A stretch of DNA of 64,000 bases from Gaiellasilicea sp033857955. Lineage in GTDB: Bacteria; Actinomycetota; Thermoleophilia; Gaiellales; Gaiellaceae. Both the position numbers and the translations under genes were made by a program. The stretch covers positions 1 to 64,000 of the forward strand of contig JAWVCW010000029.1 in assembly GCA_033857955.1 (NCBI GenBank), written 5' to 3'. The notes beneath the pieces are model-generated. The model searched no databases and was not told where the DNA came from. It was given only the letters and a program-made list of their open reading frames with translations. Below are positions 1-8,396 of the stretch, in pieces. The stretch's first letter is position 1. Each line of letters opens with the position of its first letter.

Positions 1-1422
1 GTGATCGCCGACCACGGCGCCTTCGACAGCACCGCGCAGCCGACGAAGTTCCCGGCCGGGTTCTTCCACATCGTCTGCGGGTCGTACGACCTCGAGGCGT
101 CCCACGTCCAGGTCAAGGCGGTGTATACGAACAAGGCGCCCGGCGGCGTGGCGTACCGTTGCTCGTTCCGGATCACCGAGGCCGTCTACCTCGTGGAGCG
201 CATGGTCGACGCGCTGGCGCTCGAGCTGAAGGTCGATCCGATCGAGCTGCGGATGAGCAGCTTCATCGGCGCTGACCAGTTTCCCTACGAGACCACCACG
301 GGTTGGACGTACGACTCCGGGAACTACGCCGAGACGATGCGCGTGGCGATGGAGATCGCCGGCTACGAGGATCTTCGGCGCGAGCAGGCGGAGAAGCGCG
401 CCCGCGGCGAGCTGATGGGCATCGGCGTGTCCTTCTTCACCGAAGGCGTCGGCGCGGGACCGCGCAAGCACATGGACATCCTCGGACTCGCGATGAACGA
501 CGGCGCCGATCTGCGGGTCCACCCCTCGGGCAAGGCGGTGGTCAGCATCAGCGCTCAGCCTCAGGGCCAGGGGCACGAGACGACGTTCGCGCAGATCGTC
601 GCCGAGGAGCTCGGCATCCCGCCAGAGGACGTCGAAGTCCGCCATGGCGACACGGACCGCTCGCCGTACGGGCTCGGCACCTACGGCAGCCGCTCGACAC
701 CGGTGTCGGGCGCCGCGGTCGCGGTCGTCTCGCGCAAGGTGCGCGACAAGGCGCGTCTGATCGCGGCGACGATGCTCGAGGCCAGTCCGGAGGACCTCGC
801 CTGGGAGAAGGGCCGCTGGTACGTCAAGGGAGACCCCGAGAAGGGCGCGATGATCGAGGAGATCGCCGAACGTGCCTACAGTGGCGAGGCGATGCCGACC
901 GGCATGGAGGGCGGGCTCGACGCGCAGGTGATCTACGACCCGCCCAACCTCACCTACCCCTACGGGGCCTACATCGCCGTCGTCGACATCGACCCCGACA
1001 CCGCCCATGTCACGGTCCGGCGCTTCATCGCGGTCGACGATTGCGGCGTACGCATCAACCCGATGATCGTCGACGGCCAGATCCACGGCGGCCTCGCCGA
1101 GGGCGTCGGCATCGCGCTGATGGAGGTGATCACGTTCGACGAGGAGGGCAACTGCCTCAACTCGTCCTTCATGGACTACCTGATCCCGACCGCGCTCGAG
1201 TGCCCCGACTTCGAGCTCGGCGAGACGGTCACGCCGTGCCCGCACCACCCGCTCGGGGCCAAGGGCGTCGGCGAGTCGCCGAACGTGGGGTCGCCGCCGG
1301 CAATCGTGAACGCGGTCATCGACGCGCTGTACGAGACGCACGGCGTCGACCACATCGACATGCCCTGCACCCCGGCCAGGGTCTGGGCGGCGATGCAGGG
1401 ACGTGCGGAGCCTCCACAATGA
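1..1422 (+). CDS. coxL: Aerobic CO dehydrogenase large subunit, form I, 3' part (window-truncated)
   Basis: Molybdopterin-binding catalytic subunit of aerobic CO dehydrogenase, oxidising CO to CO2 and passing electrons to the respiratory chain through CoxS and CoxM. The window opens inside the gene: 473 residues are visible of about 800, so the first codon here is not the start. The active-site loop AYRCSFR at residues 51-57, with Cys54, is the form I signature that separates true CO dehydrogenases from form II homologues (AYRGAGR). Near the C-terminus GAKGVGESPNVG carries the conserved catalytic Glu region. coxD and coxE follow in the same direction, as in cox operons. Family assignment is strong; activity additionally needs the S and M subunits, which would lie upstream of the window. 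Confidence 0.93.
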   Translation: MIADHGAFDSTAQPTKFPAGFFHIVCGSYDLEASHVQVKAVYTNKAPGGVAYRCSFRITEAVYLVERMVDALALELKVDPIELRMSSFIGADQFPYETTTGWTYDSGNYAETMRVAMEIAGYEDLRREQAEKRARGELMGIGVSFFTEGVGAGPRKHMDILGLAMNDGADLRVHPSGKAVVSISAQPQGQGHETTFAQIVAEELGIPPEDVEVRHGDTDRSPYGLGTYGSRSTPVSGAAVAVVSRKVRDKARLIAATMLEASPEDLAWEKGRWYVKGDPEKGAMIEEIAERAYSGEAMPTGMEGGLDAQVIYDPPNLTYPYGAYIAVVDIDPDTAHVTVRRFIAVDDCGVRINPMIVDGQIHGGLAEGVGIALMEVITFDEEGNCLNSSFMDYLIPTALECPDFELGETVTPCPHHPLGAKGVGESPNVGSPPAIVNAVIDALYETHGVDHIDMPCTPARVWAAMQGRAEPPQ

Positions 1423-1455
1423 CCGGGCCACCGCGATGACGCCCTCCGCCGTGTC

Positions 1456-2379
1456 ATGAGCCCGCGCAAGGTCACGGGCGAGGCGGCCGGCGAGATCCGT
1501 CAGCTCGTGCCCGACATCGAGACGCTCGCACGGCGTCTCGGCGACGTCGACTACCTCGTCGACGAGGGCCTGGCGACGTCGATGTTCCTGAGCTTGCGCC
1601 TGCCGCAGCCCCTGCTGCTCGAGGGCGAGGCGGGCGTCGGCAAGACCGAGGCCGCCAAGTCGCTGGCGGTCGTTCTGGACACCCCGCTGATCCGCCTGCA
1701 GTGCTACGAGGGGATCGACGCCGCGGAGGCGCTCTACGAGTGGAACTACCCGCGCCAGCTGCTGAGCATCCGGCTCGCCGACTCCAAGGGGTCGACGCTC
1801 GGCGAAGAGGAGCTGTTCGGTCCGGACTATCTGATCCGCCGCCCGCTCCTGCGCGCGCTCGAGCATCCCGGTCCGCGGCCCGCGGTGCTGCTGATCGACG
1901 AGATCGACCGCGCCGATGACGACTTCGAGGCGTTCCTGCTCGAGCTGCTCGCCGAGGCCAGCGTGACGATCCCGGAGCTCGGCACGATCCGAGCCACGCA
2001 TCCGCCGATCATCGTGCTGACCTCCAACCGGACGCGCGACCTGCATGACGCCGTCAAGCGCCGCTGCCTCTACCACTGGATCCCGTACCCGACCCCCCAG
2101 CGCGAGGTGGAGATCGTGCGCCGGCGCGTCAAGGGTGCCTCGGAGGCGCTGGCGGTACAGGTCGCAAACGCCGTCTCGCGCATGCGCGACAGCGACGTGC
2201 AGAAGCCTCCGGGCGTCGCAGAGGCGATCGACTGGCTGGCCGCTCTGAGCCTGCTCGGCATCGAGCGCCTGGACGCCGCAGCCGTCGAGCTCACGCTCGG
2301 GTCGGTGCTGAAGTACAGCGAGGACCAGGAGGTGATCCGCGCGGCCGGCCTCGAGCAGCTCGTGCGCGCCGTTGACTGA
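1456..2379 (+). CDS. coxD: MoxR-type AAA+ ATPase, CO dehydrogenase maturation (CoxD-like)
   Basis: 307-residue AAA+ ATPase of the MoxR group. Walker A is GEAGVGKT (57-64) and Walker B LLIDEID (145-151); a TSNRTRDL segment follows in the sensor-1 position. In Oligotropha CoxD helps insert sulfur and copper into the CoxL active site, and the position directly behind coxL supports that role here. The ATG lies 33 nt after the coxL stop. The last 8 nt overlap the start of the VWA-domain gene, so the two are probably translationally coupled and act as a MoxR-VWA chaperone pair. Confidence 0.88.
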   Translation: MSPRKVTGEAAGEIRQLVPDIETLARRLGDVDYLVDEGLATSMFLSLRLPQPLLLEGEAGVGKTEAAKSLAVVLDTPLIRLQCYEGIDAAEALYEWNYPRQLLSIRLADSKGSTLGEEELFGPDYLIRRPLLRALEHPGPRPAVLLIDEIDRADDDFEAFLLELLAEASVTIPELGTIRATHPPIIVLTSNRTRDLHDAVKRRCLYHWIPYPTPQREVEIVRRRVKGASEALAVQVANAVSRMRDSDVQKPPGVAEAIDWLAALSLLGIERLDAAAVELTLGSVLKYSEDQEVIRAAGLEQLVRAVD

Positions 2380-3754
2380 CGCCGACCTCCCCAACGCGGT
2401 GTTCGGGGTCGAGACGATCGACCTCGACCTGCCGCCGCTCGTGGGGGCCGTGAGCCGGCGCTTGCACGATGCCGGCGTGCCCGTCACCCCGGGGCGCGCG
2501 GCCGATTTCGCACGGGCGCTCACGCTCGTCCGGCCGATCACGCGGCGGCGGCTGTACTGGACCGCCCGCTCCGCGTTCGTGTCCGACCAGGCGCAGGTCC
2601 AGGCCTTCGAGGCGGTGTTCTTCTCGGTCTTCGGGAACCGGGTCGAAGGCGAGGACTTCGATCCCGAAGACGCACGGACCGTCGGCTCGCCGCCGGACGA
2701 GCGGCCGAAGTCCGATCACAAGGCCTCGCCTCGCGGCTCGGACGATCGGGAACCGCACAGGGGCCTGTCGTGGTCCCCGCCCAGCGACAGCTCGGAGGAC
2801 GAGGATGCGGCCGAGCTCGAGGTGCCGTTGGCGCTGGCCAGCGACGACGAGCTGCTGGGGCGCAAGAGCTTCGACGCGCTCGAGCCGCACGAGCTCGCGG
2901 AGCTCTACCGGTTGATGTCGCGCCTCCAGCTCGCAGCCCCGCTGCGCCGCACACGCCGCTACGAGAAGGGACGCCACGGAGAGCACGTCGACATGCGGCG
3001 GACCCTGCGCGCCAGCCTTCGAACAGGAGGCGATCCCATCCGCCTCGCGCGTCGTCGCCGGCGCATCGTCCGCCGGCGGCTCGTGCTGCTGTGCGACATC
3101 TCCGGCTCGATGGAGCCCTATGCGCGCGCCTACCTGCAGTTCCTGGCCTCTGCTGCCGGCAGCGGCCCGAACGCCGAGGCGTTCGTGTTCGCCACGCGGC
3201 TGACCCGGCTGACGCGTGCGCTGGCTTCTCGCAACCCGGAGCGCGCGATCCAGCGCGCCGCCGCTTCGGCGCCCGATTGGTCGAGCGGGACGCGGATCGG
3301 CGACGCGCTGAAGGAGTTCAACGACCGGCACGGACGTCGCGGCATGGCACGCGGCGCCGTGATCGTGATTCTCTCCGACGGCTGGGAGCGCGGCGACCCG
3401 CTGCTCGTGGGGCGGGAGATGGAGCGCCTTGCTCGCCTGGCCCACCGGATCGTGTGGGTCAATCCGCGGGTGAGCGCCGATGCCTTCACCGTGCAGTCCG
3501 GCGGCATGGTGGCCGCACTGCCGCATTGCGACGCGCTCGTGAGCGGCCACAGCTTCGAGGCGCTCAGCGAGGTCGTCGAGGCGATCGGGGCGGCGTCGTG
3601 GGACCGTCGGCGCCCGCCCGCCGCGACAAGCGCGGCCCAAGACGACGAGCCGTGGCCCAGCGCTACCCCGGTCCCGGGCAGCTCCGTCGGGATGCCGAGC
3701 GGCCATGGCCCGAGCAGGGGCAACACCACCCCGGGCTGGGTGACCGATGAGTGA
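2372..3754 (+). CDS. coxE: VWA-domain protein CoxE
   Basis: 460-residue protein with a C-terminal von Willebrand A domain. The MIDAS motif DISGS (242-246) is intact, followed by SSGTRIG and VILSDGWERGDP, which supply the remaining metal-site Thr and Asp. Residues about 100-150 are acidic and low in complexity. CoxE partners the CoxD ATPase in maturing CO dehydrogenase. A TTG start at 2372 overlaps coxD by 8 nt and fits the conserved N-terminus; no better start is visible. The C-terminal 40 residues are Pro/Ser-rich and probably disordered. Confidence 0.88.
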   Translation: MTDADLPNAVFGVETIDLDLPPLVGAVSRRLHDAGVPVTPGRAADFARALTLVRPITRRRLYWTARSAFVSDQAQVQAFEAVFFSVFGNRVEGEDFDPEDARTVGSPPDERPKSDHKASPRGSDDREPHRGLSWSPPSDSSEDEDAAELEVPLALASDDELLGRKSFDALEPHELAELYRLMSRLQLAAPLRRTRRYEKGRHGEHVDMRRTLRASLRTGGDPIRLARRRRRIVRRRLVLLCDISGSMEPYARAYLQFLASAAGSGPNAEAFVFATRLTRLTRALASRNPERAIQRAAASAPDWSSGTRIGDALKEFNDRHGRRGMARGAVIVILSDGWERGDPLLVGREMERLARLAHRIVWVNPRVSADAFTVQSGGMVAALPHCDALVSGHSFEALSEVVEAIGAASWDRRRPPAATSAAQDDEPWPSATPVPGSSVGMPSGHGPSRGNTTPGWVTDE

Positions 3755-3923
3755 GACTGCGGCCAAGAAGTGCATCTACCCGGGCTGCGAGCGCCCCGCG
3801 GCGCCGCCGCACGCGCTGGGCGGACCGCAGCCGTCTTTCTGCGACTTGGAAGAGCACAACGCGCTGACCGCTCACCAGGAGCGCCAGCGCCTCGCGAACG
3901 AGAGGAGCGGCAAGGATGGCTAA
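3747..3923 (+). CDS. 58-aa Cys-rich putative zinc-binding protein in the cox operon
   Basis: Small ORF starting at ATG 3747 inside the coxE stop region (ATGAGTGA) and ending at TAA 3921-3923, overlapping the next ATG at 3916 by 8 nt. Both overlaps argue that it is a translated operon member. Near the N-terminus it has CIYPGC, followed about 20 residues later by SFCDLEEHN, so a C-x4-C...C-x4-H arrangement could bind zinc. The rest is charged and probably helical (HQERQRLANERS). I do not recognise a family. A role in maturation or in binding the neighbouring CoxL-like domain is inference from position only. Confidence 0.6.
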   Translation: MSETAAKKCIYPGCERPAAPPHALGGPQPSFCDLEEHNALTAHQERQRLANERSGKDG

Positions 3924-4377
3924 CGAGGCGTACCGAGCAGTCTTTCTGCGCGTGCACCCGACCGGAAAGATGGTGCTCAGCCTGACCACCGAATCCGACG
4001 GAAAGGAGGCCCAGTACGCCCGGCTCGTCGCCGACGAGCTCGGCGTCCCCGCGCTCGACGTCAAGGTCGTGCCGGCGGACACCGACCGCTTCGGCGTCGG
4101 TCACGGCTACAACACGAGCCCGTCCGAGGGCGCGTCGGCGGCGATCGCCGGCGCCGCCGAGAAGATTCGCGCCAAGGGCCAGCTGCTGGCGGGCATGGCG
4201 CTCGACACCGCACCGGAGACCCTCAAGTGGTTCAACGGGGCTTGGGTCCGTGCCGACGGAAGCGACCCGACGCAGGTCAAGACGGTCGAGGACATCGCCC
4301 TCTACGCGCACGGCACCGGCGCTCTGCCGCCGGGGGTCGAGGGCGGGCTCGACGCCCAGACCGTCTACACCGGGTGA
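3916..4377 (+). CDS. Stand-alone CoxL-like domain (partial molybdopterin-binding domain)
   Basis: 153 residues that align along their whole length with about residues 170-312 of the CoxL fragment at the window start. Shared landmarks are RVHPTGKMV versus RVHPSGKAV, ADELGVP versus AEELGIP, ADTDRFGVGHGYN versus GDTDRSPYGLGTYG, and the closing EGGLDAQTVY versus EGGLDAQVIY. It lacks the active-site loop and the C-terminal Glu region, so it cannot be a CO dehydrogenase on its own. It has its own ATG and an AGGAG-type ribosome site within the preceding small ORF. It is either a maintained accessory domain or the remnant of a second coxL. Stop 4375-4377 directly abuts the convergent YceI gene. Confidence 0.75.
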   Translation: MANEAYRAVFLRVHPTGKMVLSLTTESDGKEAQYARLVADELGVPALDVKVVPADTDRFGVGHGYNTSPSEGASAAIAGAAEKIRAKGQLLAGMALDTAPETLKWFNGAWVRADGSDPTQVKTVEDIALYAHGTGALPPGVEGGLDAQTVYTG

Positions 4378-4917
4378 TCAGAGGGCCAGGCTGGCGTCGA
4401 GCACGACTTCGACCTCGTCGGCGACCTTCAAGGCTCCGAACAGCGCCGAGTAGGGCGTGATTCCCCAGTCGGTCTGCTTGACGAGGGCACTGCCGGTGAG
4501 CTTGCCGTCATCGCCGACCGTGAGGTCGAACGCGATCGGCCCGGCCTTGCCGACCAGCGTCAGCTCGCCCTGCACGCTGATCCTGCTGCCGTCGACGGTC
4601 ACCGCAGTCGAGCGGAACTCGATGCCCTGGCGCTTGAGGACGTCTTCGTCGATCGTCTCCTCGATGCTCGCCTTGTCGTCGTCGCCGAGCGCCTGCATCC
4701 CGCCGGTGCCCTCGCGCACGCGAAGAGACGTGGCGTCCGCGTCGAGCACGATGGTGGTCTGCACGGGATCCTCGCCGACCTCGAGCGTCGCCTGCCAGGT
4801 GGTGACGTGGATCAGGAGGTTGTGTCCCGCCTTGGCCGCGGCGCCGGTGCGCGTGGTCTTCACCGCAAGGGTGCCGTCTTCGGGCCCGAGTGTGTACGTG
4901 CCTGCCTGGATTGACAT
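4378..4917 (-). CDS. YceI-family lipid-binding-like protein
   Basis: 179-residue YceI-like beta-barrel protein. It shows the N-terminal GTYTLGPEDGTLAV strand, the GHNLLIHV segment and the C-terminal TDWGITPYSALFGALKVADEVEVVLDA block typical of the family. YceI proteins bind isoprenoid-like lipids and are often periplasmic, but no signal peptide is visible, so this copy is probably cytoplasmic, as are many actinobacterial members. It lies tail to tail with the cox operon and 21 nt downstream of the histidine-kinase fragment. The physiological ligand is unknown. Confidence 0.85.
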   Translation of the reverse strand: MSIQAGTYTLGPEDGTLAVKTTRTGAAAKAGHNLLIHVTTWQATLEVGEDPVQTTIVLDADATSLRVREGTGGMQALGDDDKASIEETIDEDVLKRQGIEFRSTAVTVDGSRISVQGELTLVGKAGPIAFDLTVGDDGKLTGSALVKQTDWGITPYSALFGALKVADEVEVVLDASLAL

Positions 4918-4938
4918 GCGCGGAGCCTAGTGCAGTGC

Positions 4939-5526
4939 TCAGGCCGACGGCAGCGTGACGGTCAGCCGCTCACCTTCGAGCGCGACGTCACCTCCGAGCG
5001 CGCGCACGAGCCCGACCGCGACTGCCGCGCCGAGATCCTTCTGATCCTGGCCGAGCACGATCTGCGCGGCACTCTCCACCACGGGCTCGAACCGGACTCG
5101 CGGGCCGTCCACGGTGACGCGCACCTCGACGCCGCCGTGGCGCGCAGCCGCGCGTGCAAGCGAGCCGAGCGCCCGCTCGACCGCCTCCGGCTCGACCTGC
5201 ACCGCTGCACCCGTCCCCGTTGCGCCCGCGGGTGCCAGCGACAGCGAATCGACCTCGCGGGTGACGGGGTCGTAGCGGCCGCCCTCTATCCGTGCGGCGA
5301 GCGAGAGCAGGTCGAGCAGCCCTGCGAGCTCCTCGGAGGCGCTGTCGATCAGGCCGAGGTAACGCCTCAGCTTCTCCTCCTCCAGATCCTCGAGCCGAAC
5401 CATCGTCCGCGCGAACCCCTGCACCGTGGCGAGCGGGGTGCGGAGGTCGTGGCAGGCGAGAGACACGAGACGTGCGAAATCGGCGTCCAGAGCGCTGCTA
5501 GCGTAACTGCATGACGGAGATCTCAA
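4939..5526 (-). CDS. Short orphan histidine-kinase-like protein (degenerate ATPase domain)
   Basis: 195 residues at most. An H-box ACHDLRTPLATVQGFA near the N-terminus and a following helical HisKA dimerisation segment mark a sensor kinase core. The C-terminal part resembles an HATPase fold (GLVRALGGDVALEGERLTVTLP) but I see no N-box and no clear G1 box. There is no sensor domain or membrane segment and no response regulator beside it. The longest start (ATG 5526) overlaps the divergent folE2 start by 16 nt; a GTG six residues before the His is an alternative. It may be a dimerising phosphotransfer or scaffold protein, or a decaying gene. Confidence 0.6.
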   Translation of the reverse strand: MRSPSCSYASSALDADFARLVSLACHDLRTPLATVQGFARTMVRLEDLEEEKLRRYLGLIDSASEELAGLLDLLSLAARIEGGRYDPVTREVDSLSLAPAGATGTGAAVQVEPEAVERALGSLARAAARHGGVEVRVTVDGPRVRFEPVVESAAQIVLGQDQKDLGAAVAVGLVRALGGDVALEGERLTVTLPSA

Positions 5527-6476
5527 GCGCCACCCCCGATCTCCAGGCCTCGACCCCGGAGGTGCGGCTGTCGCTCACCCGCGCAGGCGTCACCGGCGTC
5601 CAGAAGGCGGTGCGCGTGAGCCACGAGGGCCACCAGACGGTGATGGCAGCCGAGATCGAGTGCACCGTCGATCTCTCGCACGAGCAGAAGGGCGTGCACA
5701 TGTCGCGCTTCCCGGAACTGTTCGAGGAGGCGATCGAGGCGGTCGTCGGGAGCGAAGCGCTGCACATCGAGGCGCTCGCCGAGCACATCGCCCAGCACAT
5801 CGTCGGCCGGCAGAGCGCGCTCCGCGCGGAGGCGCGGATCACGGCGCGCTGGCCGGTGCGCCGGACGACGCCGGTCAGCAAGCTCTCGACGCAGGAGATG
5901 GTCTCGCTGATCGGGATCGCGGCGGCGATGACGGACGGAGTGCGTCGCGTCGTCGGTGTCGAGGCGACCGGGATCAATGCGTGCCCCTGCGCCCAGGGGC
6001 TCGTTCGCGGCCGCGCGGCCGAGCGCCTCGCCGAGGCCGGCTACGAGGATGTCGACCGGATCCTCGACCTTGTCCCGCTCGCGACGCACAACCAGCGCGG
6101 CAAGGGCTCTCTGTACGTCGGGACCGAACGCCAGCTCGACGCGAACGACCTCGTCGCGATCGTGCAGGGCTCGATGAGCGCGCCGATCTACGAGTTGCTG
6201 AAGCGGCCGGACGAGCTGTTCGTCGTCGAGCACGCCCATCTGCAGCCGCGCTTCGTCGAGGACTCCGTGCGCCTCTCGCTCAAGGGCGCCCTCGATGCGA
6301 TGCCGGAGCTTGCGGACGGCGACTTCCTCTTCGCCCGCCAGATCAACTTCGAGACGATCCATGCACACGACGTCCTCGCCGAGCGCGAGGGCACGGTCGG
6401 CGAGCTTCGGGCGGAGCTCGCGTCGGGCACGCCGCCGAAGCAGCACACCTCGCTCGCGGACTGGCTCCGCTTCTAG
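5511..6476 (+). CDS. folE2: GTP cyclohydrolase FolE2
   Basis: 321-residue type IB GTP cyclohydrolase, which converts GTP to dihydroneopterin triphosphate, the first step of folate synthesis. Recognisable blocks are ECTVDLSHEQKGVHMSRFPE, GINACPCAQG (metal-binding Cys region) and LVPLATHNQRG. Length is normal for the family. FolE2 can use Mn or Fe and typically replaces zinc-dependent FolE under zinc limitation or in genomes lacking FolE. It fits the window's heavy dependence on tetrahydrofolate (thyX, MetF, the betaine methyltransferase system, Fhs). It starts at ATG 5511, head to head with the kinase fragment. Confidence 0.95.
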   Translation: MTEISSATPDLQASTPEVRLSLTRAGVTGVQKAVRVSHEGHQTVMAAEIECTVDLSHEQKGVHMSRFPELFEEAIEAVVGSEALHIEALAEHIAQHIVGRQSALRAEARITARWPVRRTTPVSKLSTQEMVSLIGIAAAMTDGVRRVVGVEATGINACPCAQGLVRGRAAERLAEAGYEDVDRILDLVPLATHNQRGKGSLYVGTERQLDANDLVAIVQGSMSAPIYELLKRPDELFVVEHAHLQPRFVEDSVRLSLKGALDAMPELADGDFLFARQINFETIHAHDVLAEREGTVGELRAELASGTPPKQHTSLADWLRF

Positions 6477-6479
6477 AAG

Positions 6480-7073
6480 CTACGCCCGGCGGAGCCGGAA
6501 GCGGCTCTCGGTTCCCGCTCGCAGCCGGCTGATGTTCGGCCGGTGGAGCACGACCACGGCGACTGCCGCGATCGCGGCGAAGGTGATGATCGGCCACGGC
6601 TCGCCCAGCACGACGGCCAGGATCGGCAAGGAGAGCGCGGCCACCATCGACGCCAGCGAGGCATAGCGGGAGAGCAGAAAGACGACGATCCAGATCGCGA
6701 CGCCGAGCAGGCCGAGGACGGGGGCAGCGCCGAGAAACGTCCCGCCGCCGGTCGCCACCGTCTTGCCGCCCTTCTGAAAGCGGAGGAAGAGCGGCCGCCA
6801 GTGGCCCAGCATCGCGGCGCCGCCCGCAAGTACCGCTGTCAGCTCGCCGACGAGCAGCGTGCCCACGAGCGCCGGCACGAAGCCCTTCGCCACGTCGAGC
6901 AGCACGATCGGGATGCCGAGCCAGCGCCCGTACGTCCGCCACACGTTCGTCGCGCCGATGTTGCCGCTGCCCACCTTCCGGATGTCCTCGCCCTTGATGA
7001 GCAGGACGACCCAGTACCCGAACGGCATCGACCCCAGCAGGTAGCCGCCCAGGACGACGAGGACCGAGGTCAT
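6480..7073 (-). CDS. plsY: Acyl-phosphate:glycerol-3-phosphate acyltransferase PlsY
   Basis: 197-residue integral membrane enzyme transferring an acyl group from acyl-phosphate to glycerol-3-phosphate at the first step of phospholipid synthesis. Motif 1 GSGNIGATNVWR (35-46) and the phosphate-binding GHWRPLFLRFQKGGKTVATGGG region are present, and several hydrophobic segments span the protein. The stop lies 4 nt from the end of convergent folE2, and the start is 4 nt from the end of the upstream superoxide dismutase gene on the same strand, so the two are probably co-transcribed. Confidence 0.95.
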   Translation of the reverse strand: MTSVLVVLGGYLLGSMPFGYWVVLLIKGEDIRKVGSGNIGATNVWRTYGRWLGIPIVLLDVAKGFVPALVGTLLVGELTAVLAGGAAMLGHWRPLFLRFQKGGKTVATGGGTFLGAAPVLGLLGVAIWIVVFLLSRYASLASMVAALSLPILAVVLGEPWPIITFAAIAAVAVVVLHRPNISRLRAGTESRFRLRRA

Positions 7074-7077
7074 AGCG

Positions 7078-7689
7078 TTACTTGAGCGGGATCTGGTACT
7101 TGGAGACCCAGTCGTTCACGACAGCCCAGTCCAGGTTGTTGAAGAACGCGTCGATGTAGGCGCCGCGGTCGGTCTGGAAGTCGAGGAAGTACGCGTGCTC
7201 GTAGACGTCGAGCGCGACCAGCGGCGTGGCGTTCCAGATCGGGAACGTGTTCTGCGCGTCGCCGACGTAGTTGAAGAGCCGCCCCTCGTCCCAGTCGTAC
7301 GCCGTCCACGCCCAGCCGCGGCCGGCCATCCCCGTCGCCTTCAGGTCCGAGCGCCACGCGTCCGTCGAGCCGAAGTCGCGCTTGATCAGGTCGGCGGCCG
7401 CCCCCGTGGGGTCGCCACCGTCGCCGCCCAGGTGCTCGAAGTAAACCTCGTGGTTCTTGATCCCGCCGATCGCGAAGGAGAGGTCGACCTTGAGCGCGCG
7501 GAAGTCGGAGTAGATCTGGTTCGCGCTGCCGGGGTCGGCGGCCGCGAGCTTGCCGAGGATCTCGTTCCGCTTGTTTACGTAGCCCTGGTAGAGCTTGTAG
7601 TGGGCCTCGACAGACGCGCGCGAGATCCCGTCGAGCTCCAGCAGCGCCGGTTTCAGCTCGCGGGGCCTGATCTCTTCGTAACTCGACAT
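7078..7689 (-). CDS. Fe/Mn-family superoxide dismutase, divergent paralogue
   Basis: 203-residue Fe/Mn superoxide dismutase fold. All four metal ligands are recognisable: His30 (VEAHYKLYQGY), His80 (IKNHEVYFEHL), Asp161 and His165 (DVYEHAYFLDF). The N-terminus is atypical (YEEIRPRELKP instead of the usual LPxLPYxYxALEP), so this is a distinct clade from the neighbouring sodA. It is transcribed divergently from sodA across about 86 nt and probably together with plsY. Metal choice cannot be read with certainty. Confidence 0.88.
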   Translation of the reverse strand: MSSYEEIRPRELKPALLELDGISRASVEAHYKLYQGYVNKRNEILGKLAAADPGSANQIYSDFRALKVDLSFAIGGIKNHEVYFEHLGGDGGDPTGAAADLIKRDFGSTDAWRSDLKATGMAGRGWAWTAYDWDEGRLFNYVGDAQNTFPIWNATPLVALDVYEHAYFLDFQTDRGAYIDAFFNNLDWAVVNDWVSKYQIPLK

Positions 7690-7775
7690 CCGAACCTCCA
7701 GCTTCGTGTACGCGACCGACGGGAACGGCGCGGAGCATATCCTTCCGCTAGTTGCCTAGACCGAAGGAGTCGCAC

Positions 7776-8393
7776 ATGCCGCTCACCCTCCCTGATCTTC
7801 CCTACGACTACGCCGCGCTCGAGCCGACCATCGACGCGCGCACGATGGAGATCCACCACGGCAAGCACCACCAGGCCTATGTCGACAACGCGAACAAGGC
7901 GCTCGCCGGCACGGAGTGGGAGAACAACAACGTCGAGTCGATCCTGGCCTCCCTGGACGCCATGCCCGACGACATCCGTACCGCCGTCCGCAACAACGCC
8001 GGCGGCCATGCGAATCACAGCCTCTTCTGGACGATCATGAGCCCCGACGGCGGCGGTGAGCCCGAGGGTGACCTGAAGGCCGCGATCGACGACCTCTGGG
8101 GGAGCACGGACGACCTCAAGACCGCGATCAACGACGCCGGCGTCAAGCGCTTCGGCAGCGGCTGGACGTGGCTGATCTACGACGGCACCGGTCTCGCCGT
8201 CAAGTCGACGGCGAACCAGGACAGCCCGGTGATCGACAGCGACGTGCCGCTTCTCGGGATCGACGTCTGGGAGCACGCCTACTACCTCAATTACCAGAAC
8301 CGCCGCCCCGACTACCTCACCGCCTGGTGGAACGTCGTCAACTGGGCCGAGGTCGCCCGCCGCTTCGAGACGGCCGACAAGCGCCCGGGGTAG
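7776..8393 (+). CDS. sodA: Superoxide dismutase (Mn/Fe type)
   Basis: Canonical bacterial superoxide dismutase, 205 residues, converting superoxide to H2O2 and O2. The ligands are His27 (MEIHHGKHHQAY), His81 (GGHANHSLFW), Asp163 and His167 (DVWEHAYYLNY). I chose ATG 7776 because the protein then begins MPLTLPDLPYDYAALEP, as family members do, with GAAGGAG at 7763-7769 as ribosome site. An in-frame TTG at 7752 would add eight unconserved residues. The SDR gene follows after 3 nt. Confidence 0.95.
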   Translation: MPLTLPDLPYDYAALEPTIDARTMEIHHGKHHQAYVDNANKALAGTEWENNNVESILASLDAMPDDIRTAVRNNAGGHANHSLFWTIMSPDGGGEPEGDLKAAIDDLWGSTDDLKTAINDAGVKRFGSGWTWLIYDGTGLAVKSTANQDSPVIDSDVPLLGIDVWEHAYYLNYQNRRPDYLTAWWNVVNWAEVARRFETADKRPG

Positions 8394-8396
8394 GGA

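Noticed and set aside
2291..3775. 494-residue minus-strand open frame opposite coxE
   Set aside because: Arg/Gly/Pro-rich shadow of the coxE reading frame, as expected in GC-rich DNA; it has no recognisable domain, while coxE has intact MIDAS motifs.
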